Assembly: GCF_900243745.1 (NCBI RefSeq)
Contig: NZ_LT984798.1
Span: forward strand, 1,544,501 to 1,608,500
DNA length: 64,000 nucleotides
Source: Desulfovibrio sp. G11
GTDB taxonomy: Bacteria > Desulfobacterota > Desulfovibrionia > Desulfovibrionales > Desulfovibrionaceae
Direction: 5' to 3'
A program made the translations under genes and the position numbers. How positions within the stretch are numbered: position 1 is the stretch's first letter; each line of letters starts with the position of its first letter. This document shows positions 18,239 to 28,572 of this stretch, one piece after another. Below the pieces are notes generated by a model. It was given only the letters and a program-made list of their open reading frames with translations. It made no database searches and was not told the DNA's origin.

Positions 18239-21232
18239 CTACAGCGTAGCTGCTTCTTCAACTGTTTCAAAGGCTTCAATGATATCGCCAATCTTGACGT
18301 CATTGAAGTTTTCCAGGCCTACGCCGCATTCGTTGCCCTTGACCACTTCCCTTGCGTCATCCTTGAAGCGCTTGAGGGAAGAGATTTTGCCTGTGTAGAC
18401 CACCACGCCGTCGCGCAGCAGGCGCACGCCGGCATTACGGGCGATCTTGCCGTCGGCCACATAGGAGCCGGCGATAAGGCCGATCTTGGGTACACTGAAG
18501 GTGTCGCGCACTTCGGCCTGGCCGAGGTAGACCTCACGCTGCACGGGGGCCAGCAGGCCTGCCATGGCGCTCTTGATGTCGTCCACCAGCTTGTAGATGA
18601 TCTCGTAGAAGCGGATATCCACATTTTCGTGCTCGGCCACATCCTTGATCTTGGCTGTGGGACGCACGTTGAAGCCGATGATGATGGCCTGCGAGGCGGA
18701 AGCCAGCAGAATGTCAGATTCTGTGATCGCGCCGGTGCCGCCATGCACCACGTTGATGCGTACCTTGTCGGTGCTCTGCTTGAGCAGCGCTTCCGTGATG
18801 GCTTCAAGGCTGCCCTGCACGTCGGACTTGAGCACCAGGTTGAGCGTAAGTGTTTCCTGATCGGACTTGCGTTGCGACAGGAATGTTTCGAGCGTAACGC
18901 GCGATTCGGAGGCCAGTTCGCGTTCGCGCTGTTTGATGGCGCGAGAGTCGGCGATGCGGCGGGCCAGCTTTTCGTCGCTGACCACAAAGAACTCTTCACC
19001 GGCTTCAGGCACGCCCTCAAAGCCCTGCACTTCAACAGGCAGGGACGGCCCGGCTTCCTTGACCTTTTTGCCCTGGTCGTTCATGAGCGCGCGCACCCGG
19101 CCGGAGAAGGGGCCGCACACAAAGCTGTCGCCCTGGCGCAGGGTTCCTTCCTGGATGAGTACGGTAGCCACGGGGCCGCGGCCCTTGTCGAGTTTGGCTT
19201 CCACGATGTGGCCTTTGGCGGCCTTGTCGGGATTGGCCTTGAGCTCCATAATTTCAGACTGCAGGGCCACCATTTCAAGCAGATCGTCAAGGCCCATGCG
19301 GGTCTTGGCGGCCACCTTGGCAACAATGGTGTCGCCGCCCCATTCTTCGGCCTGCAGGCCCAGTTCGGCCAGTTCGCGCAGTACGCGGTCAGGGTCGGCG
19401 CTGGGTTTGTCCATCTTGTTGACGGCAACCATGATGGGTACACCGGCGGCGCGGGCATGGTTGATGGCCTCGCGGGTCTGCTCCATCACGCCGTCGTCGG
19501 CAGCTACCACAAGGATGACAAGGTCCGTCACCTGGGCACCGCGGGCGCGCATGGCTGTAAAGGCTTCGTGGCCGGGCGTGTCAAGGAAGACAATCTCGCC
19601 GCGCTTGGTCTTTACGTGGTAGGCGCCGATATGCTGGGTAATGCCCCCGGCTTCGCCGCTGGTGACGTTGGACTTGCGTATGGCGTCAAGCAGCGAGGTC
19701 TTGCCGTGGTCGACGTGACCCATAATGGTCACAACGGGCGGGCGCGGCTTGAGGGTTTCAGGCGCGTCCACTTCCTTGGGGGTCAGGTAATCGTCTTCGG
19801 AGAAGCCGGCCTTTTCCACTTCGTAGCCGAATTCGGAAGCCACCAGAGTGGCCGTGTCGAAGTCCAGGGCCTGGTTGATGGTGGCCATAACGCCCAGCCC
19901 GAAGAGAACCTTGATGATCTCGTTGGCTTTGAGGCCCATCTGGTGAGCCATGTCGGCCACACGGATCGCCTCGGTAACACGGATCTTGCGCTTTGCGGCC
20001 TTGAGCGGCTGGGTGGCCTGCGAGGAAGTGGGCTTGCCGCCCTTGCGGCGGCCCTTGCCCCGGTTCAGGCGCTGGCTGTCGTCGTCGTCGCGGCGTCCGC
20101 CGAAATCTCCCTGCTGGAAATCCACGGTGCGGCGGCCCTTGAGGCGCTTTTTCTTGCTCTGGCCATCGCGGGTGTCAGTGGGGGATGCGGGCGCAGCAGG
20201 CTGCTGGCCGAATCCGCCGGGACGGGGACCACCTGCCGGTCTGGGACCGCCGGGACCACTGGGACGGGGACCACCGGGACGCGGGGGCCTGCCGGCGCTG
20301 TCGCCGCGGGGGCCACCCGGAGCGCCGGGACGTCCGCCAGCGGGCCGCGTGCTGCGGTCGGGCTGGCTGCCGGGCGCAGGCCGTGAAATAATACGCACCT
20401 GAGGCGCGGCAGAAGGCGCCTGACCGCCATCCGCCCGGGGGGCGCGGCGAGGAGCGGCATCGGCCGCAGCGGAAGCGTCGGCGTCTTTCCAGGCTTCTGT
20501 ACGGGCTTCGGGCGCGCGCTGGGGCAGGGTGGGCGCCGATGAGCCTTCGGGCATGGCTGAAGCGTCGGGACGGGCCAGGCGGGCAGCCTTGGCGCCTTTT
20601 TCTTCGCCTTTTTCAGAACTTTTTTCTTCGGCCCTGGCGGCGGCTTCACGGGCAGCAAGAGCCGCGGCCACGGGCGAAATTTCCGCCACAGGCTCGGGCT
20701 TGCTTTCCACCACGGGTTCGGGCTTTTTTTCTTCTTCTTCGCCGGGGCGGCTGATAACGCGAGCCGCAGACACAACCCTGGCCTTGGAGCTTTTTGCTTT
20801 TTCGGCGGGTTCGGCCTTTGCGGCTTCAGGCGCGGCCTTTTCCTCGACCTTGTGCGGGCTTGCCGCAGGAGCTTCGGCCACAGGCTCGGCCTGGGCGGGG
20901 GCTTCAACCGCCGCGGGCTTTTCCTCGGCCGGAGGAGCGACCTCTTCCCTGGCGGCGGGGGCCGCTTCTGTCACTTCGGGGGCGTCGGCCTTATCGGCAT
21001 CCTTACGGCGACGGCGCACGATGACATTGGGGTGTGAGCCGGAACGCTCGGCATCCGCCTGTTTTTGTTCGGCAAAATGTTCGCGCACGCGTGCCGCCTC
21101 CTCAGTGGTCAGGGACCCGGCCATAGATTTTGCCGACGCGCCCAGCTCGCGCAATGCGCGCAGCATATCCTTGTTGGGCACTGCCGGAAATTCCTTGGCA
21201 AGTTCCGATACTTTAATTTTTTCTTCAGACAT
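18239..21232 (-). CDS. infB: Translation initiation factor IF-2
   Basis: The 997-residue GTPase delivers initiator tRNA to the 30S subunit. The N-terminus starts [15 protein letters not shown] (IF2_N). A roughly 350-residue Ala/Pro/Glu then Gly/Pro/Arg low-complexity region follows, then a second IF2_N-like segment ([20 protein letters not shown]). The G domain has [20 protein letters not shown] (G1), [15 protein letters not shown] (G3) and [10 protein letters not shown] (G4), and the C-terminal beta-barrel domains complete the protein. The start at 21232 overlaps ylxR by 8 bp and follows an AAGGGGGG ribosome site. Confidence 0.97.
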   Translation of the reverse strand: MSEEKIKVSELAKEFPAVPNKDMLRALRELGASAKSMAGSLTTEEAARVREHFAEQKQADAERSGSHPNVIVRRRRKDADKADAPEVTEAAPAAREEVAPPAEEKPAAVEAPAQAEPVAEAPAASPHKVEEKAAPEAAKAEPAEKAKSSKARVVSAARVISRPGEEEEKKPEPVVESKPEPVAEISPVAAALAAREAAARAEEKSSEKGEEKGAKAARLARPDASAMPEGSSAPTLPQRAPEARTEAWKDADASAAADAAPRRAPRADGGQAPSAAPQVRIISRPAPGSQPDRSTRPAGGRPGAPGGPRGDSAGRPPRPGGPRPSGPGGPRPAGGPRPGGFGQQPAAPASPTDTRDGQSKKKRLKGRRTVDFQQGDFGGRRDDDDSQRLNRGKGRRKGGKPTSSQATQPLKAAKRKIRVTEAIRVADMAHQMGLKANEIIKVLFGLGVMATINQALDFDTATLVASEFGYEVEKAGFSEDDYLTPKEVDAPETLKPRPPVVTIMGHVDHGKTSLLDAIRKSNVTSGEAGGITQHIGAYHVKTKRGEIVFLDTPGHEAFTAMRARGAQVTDLVILVVAADDGVMEQTREAINHARAAGVPIMVAVNKMDKPSADPDRVLRELAELGLQAEEWGGDTIVAKVAAKTRMGLDDLLEMVALQSEIMELKANPDKAAKGHIVEAKLDKGRGPVATVLIQEGTLRQGDSFVCGPFSGRVRALMNDQGKKVKEAGPSLPVEVQGFEGVPEAGEEFFVVSDEKLARRIADSRAIKQRERELASESRVTLETFLSQRKSDQETLTLNLVLKSDVQGSLEAITEALLKQSTDKVRINVVHGGTGAITESDILLASASQAIIIGFNVRPTAKIKDVAEHENVDIRFYEIIYKLVDDIKSAMAGLLAPVQREVYLGQAEVRDTFSVPKIGLIAGSYVADGKIARNAGVRLLRDGVVVYTGKISSLKRFKDDAREVVKGNECGVGLENFNDVKIGDIIEAFETVEEAATL

Positions 21233-21470
21233 GTTTACCCCCCTTGCGCCGTGCCCCGGGCCTGAACCTGACGAATTTCGCCATGCATGCGGCATCGGAA
21301 CAGAGATACCAGCCCCTGCCAGGTCTGGTTTTTTCAGCGTCAATAGTCAAAATTCCCTGGGGCGTCAGCACATGGCGGGTAAGCTGGGCCTTGGCGAAGC
21401 GGCGGCGGCACATAACGCACATGCGCACCGGCCCTTCAACGGCCACGGCAGTTTCTTGCCTTTCCCCCAT
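21225..21470 (-). CDS. ylxR: YlxR (DUF448) RNA-binding protein
   Basis: The 81-residue protein has the family signature [18 protein letters not shown] with paired cysteines, followed by [20 protein letters not shown] and a basic end. It lies between nusA and infB as in most bacteria. The ATG at 21470 follows AGGGG and starts 10 bp after the nusA stop. Longer upstream frames overlap nusA and are not used. Confidence 0.92.
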   Translation of the reverse strand: MGERQETAVAVEGPVRMCVMCRRRFAKAQLTRHVLTPQGILTIDAEKTRPGRGWYLCSDAACMAKFVRFRPGARRKGGKHV

Positions 21471-21480
21471 GCGGCTGCCC

Positions 21481-22830
21481 CTAATCTTGCGCATCCTCGC
21501 GGGGACTGTCGCCGGTCTGGTCTTGACCGGAGTCTTCCTCGTCGGCATGCGTCCGGCCCAGTTCCACAGCGGAGGATTCGGGCGTTTCTTCTACCACGGG
21601 AGCCAGGAAGTTGATGGCCGAGCGAAGGTCGGCAATGCGCGACGCGCTGATGGTCAGCTTGTCGGACAGTTCCTGGTCCGTGGCCTGGCGCAGCTGGTCA
21701 AGCGAGCTGTAGCCCGCGCCAAGCAGAGCCTCAATGGACACTTCGGCCACACTGGCCACCTGCTCGAGACCGTGGCCGATGGCGTTGGCCTCGTTGTAGC
21801 GGGTCTCGGTGAATATATCGACTTTCCAGCCCAGAAGGCGAGCGGCCAGCTTGACGTTTTGCCCTTTGCGCCCGATGGCGTTGGTGAGCTGGTCGTCCGG
21901 CACGATGACTTCGAGCAGATTTTCTTCTTCATCCACCACAATGCGCGATACCAGGGCCGGGGCCAGGGCGTTGCGGGCGTAGGTGGCAATATCGGCGCTC
22001 CACACAACAATGTCGATGCGCTCTCCGTGCAGCTCCTGCACGATATTCTGGATGCGCGAGCCGCGCACGCCAACGCAGGCGCCCACGGGGTCCACGTCAC
22101 GCTCACGGGAGAGCACGGCAACCTTGGCGCGTGAGCCGGGATCACGGGCAACGCCCATAATCTGCACCACGCCGTCGTCCACTTCCGGCACTTCGCGGCG
22201 GAAGAGGGCGGCCATGTAGTCGCGGTGCGCACGGGATATGACCACCTGCGGACCGCGCCCTTCCTGGCGCACTTCGATAATGAGGGCCTGAACGCGGTCG
22301 CCGCGCTTGTAATGCTCACGCGGGATCTGCTCTTCGCGGGGCAGGATGGCTTCGGTGCGGCCCAGGTTGACCACCCAGCCGCCCTTGTCGCGGCGCTGCA
22401 CGATGCCCGAAACGATTTCACCCACGCGATCCTTGTATTCCTCGTAGATAATTTCCTGTTCGGCGTCGCGCATACGCTGAATGATAACCTGCTTGGCAGA
22501 CTGGGCGGCGATGCGGCCAAGGTCTTCAACCTTGACGCGGAAGCCCATTTCGTCGTCCACCTGAACGGAAGGATCGTGCTCGCGGGCTTCGGCAAGTTCT
22601 ATCTGCGTATCGGGATTGGCCACGTCGCCGTCGGCCATCACGATTTTGAACTGGTAGACCTCAATATCGCCCGTTTCGTCATTATAGGATACTTCCACAT
22701 CCATATCTTCACTGAAGCGGCGCAGCACGGAGGTACGCACCGCGTCTTCAAGCGTGTCGATGAGCATGTTGCGGTCAAGGCCCTTGTCTTTGCTGATCTG
22801 GTCAATGGCCTTTTTAAGTTCAAGATTCAT
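21481..22830 (-). CDS. nusA: Transcription termination/antitermination factor NusA
   Basis: The 449-residue protein shows the N-terminal RNA polymerase-binding domain (NLELKKAIDQISKDKGLDRN) and an S1 domain with GEIVSGIVQRRDKGGWVVNLG. The KH domains carry DPVGACVGVRGSRIQNIVQE and NAIGRKGQNVKLAARLLGW, and the C-terminus is helical and acidic. ATG 22830 follows GGAGGGATCC. The preceding leader contains an intrinsic terminator, which suggests NusA feedback on its own operon. Confidence 0.96.
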   Translation of the reverse strand: MNLELKKAIDQISKDKGLDRNMLIDTLEDAVRTSVLRRFSEDMDVEVSYNDETGDIEVYQFKIVMADGDVANPDTQIELAEAREHDPSVQVDDEMGFRVKVEDLGRIAAQSAKQVIIQRMRDAEQEIIYEEYKDRVGEIVSGIVQRRDKGGWVVNLGRTEAILPREEQIPREHYKRGDRVQALIIEVRQEGRGPQVVISRAHRDYMAALFRREVPEVDDGVVQIMGVARDPGSRAKVAVLSRERDVDPVGACVGVRGSRIQNIVQELHGERIDIVVWSADIATYARNALAPALVSRIVVDEEENLLEVIVPDDQLTNAIGRKGQNVKLAARLLGWKVDIFTETRYNEANAIGHGLEQVASVAEVSIEALLGAGYSSLDQLRQATDQELSDKLTISASRIADLRSAINFLAPVVEETPESSAVELGRTHADEEDSGQDQTGDSPREDAQD

Positions 22831-22938
22831 GGATCCCTCCGGCTGCCGCACAGGGCGGCGTAAAATCGCTTGTTCCGGCTGCGGCTCACGGGCGGCCCGC
22901 CCGCCGAGGCGGGGGCGCGGCCTGCCCCTGCGGGCCGT

Positions 22939-23715
22939 CTAGTCGTTTTCGGCAGCGGTTCTGCCAGCTTTCTTTTTGGCTGCGGCCTTTTTGGGGGCCG
23001 TACTGCCGCTGCCGCCCTTGGGGGCTTCTTTGCCTTGGGGCTTGCCGGGTTTTTTGCCCGGCTTCTGCGGCTTTTTGAAAATATACATACGGGTGGCCCT
23101 GCGTACCGCCTCCCAGGGCAGGCGCACGGGCGGCTGGTTTTCGTCTTCCACTTCGCCTTCGGGGCTGACGGTCACGGGCGCGAGCACAAAGGCATCGTCC
23201 TCAACTGCGACGAGCGTGCCGCGCCACACGCGGCGCGGGCCACCGTGGGCTGCGGGATCAGTGGAGGCGACAGGCGTGTGCAGCCGCGCTTCCACCACGT
23301 CGCCCACATAGGGGAGCATCTGCTCAAGGCTGAAGAACAGGCGGCTCAGGCCGGGGGTCGAAACCTCCAGCACGTAGGCGTCCGCGATGCTGTCCTCCAC
23401 TTCAAGAGCAAGGGCCAGATGGCGGGAAATTTCTTCGCACTGTTCAATGGTAGCGGATGTGGGGGCGGCCGGCGCTTCAGCGCCGGAAGATTCTTGTGGA
23501 TCATGAGCCGGAGCAGGCGCGGTGATGGCTGATGATGGCTCTTCAGACCCTTCGGGCATGCCGGGCCGTTGCGGTATCGTCGGCACGTCTACAAAGAGCC
23601 GCACGATGGTGCGCCCGGCGCGGGCTGTTTCCACCCCCCAGATGACAAGTCCGAGGGTGTGCACCACGGGTTGGGCCAGGCGTATGATGGTTTCTCTCAG
23701 GGCGTTATCAGTCAT
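22939..23715 (-). CDS. rimP: Ribosome maturation factor RimP, enlarged
   Basis: RimP helps assemble the 30S subunit. The family core is present (LAQPVVHTLGLVIWGVETA, IEQCEEISRHLALALEVED, YVLEVSTPGLSRLFFSLEQ). At 258 residues it is about 100 longer than usual. An Ala/Pro/Glu linker (about residues 50-88) is inserted in the N-terminal domain before the CEEIS motif, and residues 215-258 form a Lys/Pro/Ala-rich basic tail. It is the first gene of the rimP-nusA-ylxR-infB run, with AAAGGAAAG just before the ATG. Confidence 0.93.
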   Translation of the reverse strand: MTDNALRETIIRLAQPVVHTLGLVIWGVETARAGRTIVRLFVDVPTIPQRPGMPEGSEEPSSAITAPAPAHDPQESSGAEAPAAPTSATIEQCEEISRHLALALEVEDSIADAYVLEVSTPGLSRLFFSLEQMLPYVGDVVEARLHTPVASTDPAAHGGPRRVWRGTLVAVEDDAFVLAPVTVSPEGEVEDENQPPVRLPWEAVRRATRMYIFKKPQKPGKKPGKPQGKEAPKGGSGSTAPKKAAAKKKAGRTAAEND

Positions 23716-23751
23716 TCTTTCCTTTGTGCGGGCAAGCGCCGGCGCAGGGAC

Positions 23752-23781
23752 AAAAAAAAGGGGGCCTATTCAGGCCACCCC
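23752..23781 (-). terminator. Leader terminator/attenuator ahead of rimP
   Basis: Read on the minus strand, GGGG-T-GGCCT pairs with AGGCC-CCC (one bulge) and is followed by a run of at least eight T residues. It lies between the likely promoter and the rimP ATG, about 40 bases upstream of the gene, so it must be bypassed for the operon to be expressed. Confidence 0.75.
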
Positions 23782-23830
23782 GCTGGAACTGCGTTCCGCA
23801 TCAGGATGTAGTGGCGACAGGGTATGTCAT
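23766..23830 (-). other. Two tandem mini-ORFs in the rimP leader
   Basis: Minus-strand ATG at 23830 opens MTYPVATTS and stops at 23801. A second ATG shares the A of that stop (TGATG) and reads MRNAVPAGWPE, ending inside the terminator stem at 23766. This could be a leader-peptide arrangement, but such short frames can arise by chance. Confidence 0.25.
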
Positions 23831-23846
23831 CCACATTGAATGCACC

Positions 23847-23875
23847 CAATTAGCTCACCATATAGTGCTTGTCAA
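23847..23875 (-). promoter_or_regulatory. Sigma-70 type promoter of the rimP-nusA-infB operon
   Basis: TTGACA (minus strand, 23875-23870) is followed after exactly 17 bp by TAATTG (23852-23847). Transcription would start near 23840, giving a leader of about 125 nt. Confidence 0.6.
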
Positions 23876-24162
23876 GTAATTTGTCCAAAAAAGAAAAGCT
23901 TGTTTTTTACACTGAAATAAAGAAAATTGGAAAACTGCCGTAACAACAAGAAGATAGGAAGTCTTCGCAAAAGCATGGGCGTAAAAAACGCTGCTGTGTG
24001 CCGCGTCATGTATGCGAAGCTGTGCATGCAGTATGCCTGTTGCGGAGGGGCCGGGCAATTTTATCTTGAAGTTGTCCTGGAGACTGCGCGGGCAAACGTC
24101 CGCCACAAAGGTGTAAGCGCTGTTCATTTGCGCTGGTAAGCGCCGTAGTGAGCGCCGGAAAG

Positions 24163-24192
24163 CTCTGGGAGTAATATTCTCGAAGTTAAAAT
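24163..24192 (+). repeat. Dispersed intergenic repeat, copy 2
   Basis: GGGAGTAATATTCTCGAAGTTAAAATG matches the family core (GAG...ATTCTC-AAG-TAAAATG). It ends 24 bp before the chemoreceptor ATG. Confidence 0.5.
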
Positions 24193-24215
24193 GCTCTGTA
24201 GTTTAAGGAGGAGCC

Positions 24216-25784
24216 ATGTCGCTGCAAAGAAAAATCTGGGTTCTGGGCTGTATTGCCCTGGCCGTGGCTACAGGTCTTGCCTGGGTTGCGGTGCTGTTGG
24301 GGGGCATGCCGGCGGGCACGGTATGGGGCGCGGCAGCCGGGGGGCTGCTGGTTCTGCTTGTTCTGGGCTTTGGGCTGGGGCAGGCTTACGGCAGGGCCAT
24401 TCCGGCGCTGGCGCAATGCCTGCGTGGTGGCGCAGAAGGCAGGGGTGATATGCCCGCATGCTGTTCGCCGCAGGCAGTCCCCGGCGACCTTCAGAAAATT
24501 TACGCGGCGGCGTATGACATGGCGGCCAGCCTGCGGCGCACGGACGGCGTACTGCACGGAATTCTCACGGGCATGCCTTTGCCCTATCTGCTGGTGGACG
24601 AAAACGAGCGCGCCACCAGTACCAATCAGGCCTGCCTGGATATGCTTGAAATCGACGGCCCGGTAAAAAACTGCCTGGGTAAAACCCTGGCCGAGCTTTT
24701 TTATAATGACGCCAGCCGCGATACGGCGGTGGGCAAGAGCATACGCACGGGCCAGTATTTTCATAATCTGTCGGTAACCATCGCGGGGCACAAGGGACGG
24801 CGCATAGATGTGCTGGCCAATGTTTTTCCCGTGTATGACAAGCAGAAAAACTGCCTTGGCGGCCTGTGCCTTTATGTGGACATGACCGCCCTCAAGGAAG
24901 CCGAGCAGATGATCAAGGACAAGAACGAGCGCATGCGCGCTGCCGCGCAGGAACTTGACGGCGCGGTGCAGGAGCTTGCCGCCATTTCTGAAGGGCTTGT
25001 GGCGGGCATAGGCCGTTCCGACAACGATGCCGCCCGCGCGGCGCGTTTGCTGACCGAAGCCGCCACGGCCATGAACCAGATGACGGCCACCGTGCGCGAG
25101 GTGGCCCATAATGCGGCCGACGCCTCCACCGCCTCTGCCCAGACCCGCGACAAGGCTCATGAAGGCGCTCAGGTGGTAAGCAACGTGACGCAGAGCATCG
25201 ACGAAGTGCATGAGGTGTCCATGGCGCTCAAGAGCGACATGGCTCTTCTGGACCGCCACGCCAGAGACATCACCGAGATCATGAACGTCATCTCCGACAT
25301 TGCTGACCAGACCAACCTGCTGGCCCTCAATGCCGCCATCGAGGCTGCCCGCGCCGGAGACGCCGGACGCGGCTTTGCCGTGGTGGCCGACGAGGTGCGC
25401 AAGCTGGCCGAAAAAACCATGACGTCCACCAGCGACGTGGGCAGCGCCATCGGGTCCATCCAGCAGAGTACCGCCAAGAGCATGACCTCGATGGACAGTG
25501 CGGTAACCCAGGTGGAGCAGGCCACGGCCTATGCCGGAAAATCGGGTCAGGCGCTCAACGCCATCGTGGGTACGGTGGAAGACACCGTGGCCCAGATCAG
25601 CGCCATTGCGGCGGCCAGCGAGCAGCAGTCCGTCGCCAGCGAGCAGATCAACCGCTCCATTGATGAGGTCAACAACGTCATGGCCGGCACTGCCAGATCC
25701 ATGGCCGAGGCCCGTCAGGAAACGGACAGGCTCGTGGCCCTCATTGAGCGGCTGGCCGACCTGACGGCGCGTCTGCAGGAATGA
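24216..25784 (+). CDS. Methyl-accepting chemotaxis protein with PAS domain
   Basis: The 522-residue receptor has two closely spaced N-terminal membrane helices (about residues 8-30 and 36-58) with almost no periplasmic part. A cytoplasmic PAS domain follows ([19 protein letters not shown] to [16 protein letters not shown], about 112-230). The signalling domain has the conserved hairpin tip [20 protein letters not shown]. Sensing is therefore likely cytoplasmic, for example redox or energy state through PAS. AAGGAGG precedes the ATG. The gene stands alone, divergent from rimP. Confidence 0.93.
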   Translation: MSLQRKIWVLGCIALAVATGLAWVAVLLGGMPAGTVWGAAAGGLLVLLVLGFGLGQAYGRAIPALAQCLRGGAEGRGDMPACCSPQAVPGDLQKIYAAAYDMAASLRRTDGVLHGILTGMPLPYLLVDENERATSTNQACLDMLEIDGPVKNCLGKTLAELFYNDASRDTAVGKSIRTGQYFHNLSVTIAGHKGRRIDVLANVFPVYDKQKNCLGGLCLYVDMTALKEAEQMIKDKNERMRAAAQELDGAVQELAAISEGLVAGIGRSDNDAARAARLLTEAATAMNQMTATVREVAHNAADASTASAQTRDKAHEGAQVVSNVTQSIDEVHEVSMALKSDMALLDRHARDITEIMNVISDIADQTNLLALNAAIEAARAGDAGRGFAVVADEVRKLAEKTMTSTSDVGSAIGSIQQSTAKSMTSMDSAVTQVEQATAYAGKSGQALNAIVGTVEDTVAQISAIAAASEQQSVASEQINRSIDEVNNVMAGTARSMAEARQETDRLVALIERLADLTARLQE

Positions 25785-25823
25785 TCTGCATCTTTTATCG
25801 CCAGTCCCTCGCGGGCGGTCCGG

Positions 25824-27131
25824 TCAGTCTGTGTCCGTTCCGTCCGTGAGGCGGCCCTGGCGCGGCATTGTTGATGCCCCCGCCGTTTGCCCGGGCTGGC
25901 TGAAAAGACTGTCTGCCAGCTTGCGATGGGCCGCAGGCATGGCGAGGTCTTCCAGTTCCTGCGGGCTTGCCCAGCGGTATTGCGTGGCAGCGGTGAGCAC
26001 CGGCGGGGCCGGGCATGTCTCCGGCGTACAATCCTTGCCTGGGGCGGCCAGATCAAGGCCGAAGCAATGCAGGGTGAGCCGGTAGGTGGTATAGCCATGG
26101 CGGATGATGCCATGACGGGCTGCCACGTTTACGGTAAAGCCTGTTTCTTCCATAAACTCACGCACAACGGCCTGTTCAGGGCTTTCGCCTTCTTCTACGC
26201 GGCCGCCGGGAAATTCCCACAAATTGCCCCACACACCCGAAGCCGGGCGCTTTTGCACAAAAATTTTTTCTCCGCGGCGCAGCACGCCGGTGACGGCGTT
26301 GACAGGGGTAACCGTGGCCCGTTTGCCCGGAACCGGGCGTTGATCCTCAATGCCCAGGTGGTGGCTTATGCAGAACGCCCCCAGCGGACAGGACGCGCAG
26401 CACGGTTTTTTACGGCATACAAGCGCGCCAAGCTCCATCATGGCCTGATTGTGGGCGCGGGCCTTGCCCTCGGGAACGAGCCTGAGTGCCCACTGGTGGA
26501 TGACGCCCGCGGCAGGTTCCTGCTTGACCGGGCTGTCCACATCAAAAATGCGTGAAACAACACGCTCCACATTGGCATCAACGCAGGGCAGCTTTTTTTC
26601 AAAGGCAATGCTGGCAATGGCTCCGGCCGTATAGGGGCCGACACCGGGCAGGGCGCGTATGGCCGCAGGATCGCGGGGGAATATTCCGTTGTGCTCGGCC
26701 ATGATTTTGCGGGCCGCCGCAAGAATGTGGCGCGCGCGCGAATAGTAGCCCAGCCCTTCCCACATGCGCAGCACGTCCTCCTCATGGGCGGCTGCCAGCG
26801 CGGCAATGTCGGGGAAGCGCTCCATCCAGCGTATAAAATACCTTACCCCGCGTTCCATCTGCGTCTGTTGCAGCATGACCTCTGAAATCCAGACTTCATA
26901 GGGTGTGTAGCTGTTCCGCCAGGGCAGGGCGCGCTGATGCACGGCAAACCAGTCCAGCAGGGCATTTTGCAGGGCGGGAATGTGTTTTTCCGGCGGAAGA
27001 TGCCGCGGCGGTAGGCCCGAACAGCCCTGCGCCGCGGCGGCCGTTTCCAGGCCGGGCAGCGGGTTGGGAGTGGTGCGGGATTTTTTGCCTGTTTTTGGAT
27101 CTGTGGGGAATTTTATGGCTTTTTTGGGCAT
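25824..27131 (-). CDS. mutY: A/G-specific adenine glycosylase
   Basis: The 435-residue base-excision repair enzyme removes A opposite 8-oxoG. It shows WRNSYTPYEVWISEVMLQQT, the helix-hairpin-helix LPGVGPYTAGAIASIAF and the catalytic aspartate in CVDANVERVVSRIF. The 4Fe-4S cysteine cluster is CRKKPCCASCPLGAFC. A C-terminal Nudix-type 8-oxoG recognition domain carries a full Nudix box, GGRVEEGESPEQAVVREF then MEETGF. An extra 45-residue basic/Pro-rich N-terminus precedes the catalytic domain. No strong ribosome site is visible. Confidence 0.95.
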   Translation of the reverse strand: MPKKAIKFPTDPKTGKKSRTTPNPLPGLETAAAAQGCSGLPPRHLPPEKHIPALQNALLDWFAVHQRALPWRNSYTPYEVWISEVMLQQTQMERGVRYFIRWMERFPDIAALAAAHEEDVLRMWEGLGYYSRARHILAAARKIMAEHNGIFPRDPAAIRALPGVGPYTAGAIASIAFEKKLPCVDANVERVVSRIFDVDSPVKQEPAAGVIHQWALRLVPEGKARAHNQAMMELGALVCRKKPCCASCPLGAFCISHHLGIEDQRPVPGKRATVTPVNAVTGVLRRGEKIFVQKRPASGVWGNLWEFPGGRVEEGESPEQAVVREFMEETGFTVNVAARHGIIRHGYTTYRLTLHCFGLDLAAPGKDCTPETCPAPPVLTAATQYRWASPQELEDLAMPAAHRKLADSLFSQPGQTAGASTMPRQGRLTDGTDTD

Positions 27132-27252
27132 GCGGGCAGTCTATACCCGGTGGCGGGCATTGTCATCTGCCGGGGCATGGCCTATATTCCGGATCGGGCG
27201 CATTCCGGCCTTTGCCGGAGCGCGCCGCCACCACAAGTAGCAAGGAGCTGTC

Positions 27253-27762
27253 ATGGCTGATAATCCCACGGTTTTGCTGGAAACCACGTCCGGCGATATT
27301 TTGCTGGAACTTTTCCCCGACAAGGCCCCGAAAACCGTTGCCAACTTTCTGCAGTATGTGGATGATGGTTTTTACAACAATACCATTTTCCACCGCGTTA
27401 TCCCCGGCTTCATGATCCAGGGCGGCGGCCTCGGCGCGCGCATGGATGAAAAGGCCACCCGCGAACCCGTTGCCAACGAGGCCGACAACGGCGTGAAAAA
27501 CGAGCGCGGCACCATCGCCATGGCCCGTACGCGCGACCCGCACAGCGCCACCGCCCAGTTCTTCATCAACCTGGTGGACAATGATTTTCTCAACCACAGC
27601 GCACCCACCCTTGATGGTTGGGGCTACTGCGCTTTCGGCCGCGTGACCGAAGGCATGGAAGTGGTGGAAAAGATCGCCAAGGTCAAAACCAAGAGCATGG
27701 GCATGCATGAAAACGTGCCTGTGGATATGGTGCTCATTACCGGGGCCAGCCGCTTCGAGTAA
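27253..27762 (+). CDS. ppiB: Cyclophilin-type peptidyl-prolyl isomerase
   Basis: The 169-residue protein is a complete cytoplasmic cyclophilin without a signal peptide. It has [39 protein letters not shown] and [16 protein letters not shown], which include the active-site Arg, Phe and Gln. It catalyses cis-trans isomerisation of prolyl bonds. AAGGAG precedes the ATG, and an intrinsic terminator lies 40 bp past the stop, so it is a single-gene transcript. Confidence 0.95.
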   Translation: MADNPTVLLETTSGDILLELFPDKAPKTVANFLQYVDDGFYNNTIFHRVIPGFMIQGGGLGARMDEKATREPVANEADNGVKNERGTIAMARTRDPHSATAQFFINLVDNDFLNHSAPTLDGWGYCAFGRVTEGMEVVEKIAKVKTKSMGMHENVPVDMVLITGASRFE

Positions 27763-27800
27763 TATTTCGCCGCCGCAAGGCGCGCAGCCTGTCCTCAAGA

Positions 27801-27844
27801 GACGCGCCCCGGCCTTGTCGGCCGAGGGCGCGTCCTGTTTTTTT
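27801..27844 (+). terminator. Rho-independent terminator of ppiB
   Basis: GACGCGCCC (27801-27809) pairs with GGGCGCGTC (27826-27834), with an inner CGGCC/GGCCG stem, followed by a T-tract. Confidence 0.85.
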
Positions 27845-27978
27845 GCCTGTATCCGCCGGGCGAAAATTATGCCGCCCTGTATCCGCACTTTTTTACGCAG
27901 CCTGGGCAAGGCACGAAACGCTCCGTAATATCAGGTCAAAACTGGGTAAAACGGCTGTCGGGCCTCTGTTGAGTCGCT

Positions 27979-28006
27979 TTGCACAAGGCAGGGGCTTTGC
28001 TATGCT
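27979..28006 (+). promoter_or_regulatory. Putative promoter of the DinB-like gene
   Basis: TTGCAC and TATGCT are separated by 16 bp, about 85 bp upstream of the ATG. The rest of the 330-bp gap holds only the ppiB terminator and no other feature. Confidence 0.4.
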
Positions 28007-28092
28007 GGTTCTGACCGGCGCGCCCGGCGGCCCTGCCGCCGTAGCGGACCGACGCGCCGGGGCATCTCCACCGCAACCGTAAGGAGACACTC

Positions 28093-28572
28093 ATGTCCCG
28101 TGATATCATCAATGCCGTTCAGGCCCCTTACCGCCACTCCTGGAGCCTGCTCACCCAGTTTATTGATGTCTGCCCCGAGAATATCTGGAATGGAACACGC
28201 GGCGGCTGGCCTGTATGGCAGCAGGTGGCCCACACCATTGCCGTGCTGAATTTTTTTACGCTGGGCGAAAAGGATGCTCCCCTGCCTGCGCCCTGCGATC
28301 AGGCCACGCTTATGCTCAAGGTGCAGGGGGCCTGCGCTGTCGGCAAGGATGCCATGCGTGACTATGCAGAGGCTGTGCGCATCTGTGTTGATGCCTGGCT
28401 TGACGGGCTTTCAGACGCTGATCTCGCCCGGCTGCATGCCGTGCTGAGCCAAAAAATCGGGATGGACGTCACCTACGGGGCGGCCGTGGCCATGCTTGCC
28501 AGCCATACCTGCTACCATATCGGCTCCTGTGATGCCGCCCTGCGAGATAGCGGCCTGCCCGGGGTATTTTAG
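28093..28572 (+). CDS. DinB-like four-helix-bundle protein
   Basis: The 159-residue protein resembles the DinB/YfiT metal-binding helical bundle, with histidines in QQVAHTIAVLNFF and MLASHTCYHIGSCDAALRD that would bind a divalent metal. Members act as thiol-dependent transferases or have unknown roles, and no substrate can be named here. AAGGAG lies six bases before the ATG. It stands alone, followed by a 480-bp gap. Confidence 0.75.
   Translation: MSRDIINAVQAPYRHSWSLLTQFIDVCPENIWNGTRGGWPVWQQVAHTIAVLNFFTLGEKDAPLPAPCDQATLMLKVQGACAVGKDAMRDYAEAVRICVDAWLDGLSDADLARLHAVLSQKIGMDVTYGAAVAMLASHTCYHIGSCDAALRDSGLPGVF

Noticed and set aside
18629..20386. A 585-codon plus-strand frame opposite infB
   Set aside because: Antisense shadow of IF-2. 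Frame extension is caused by GC bias.
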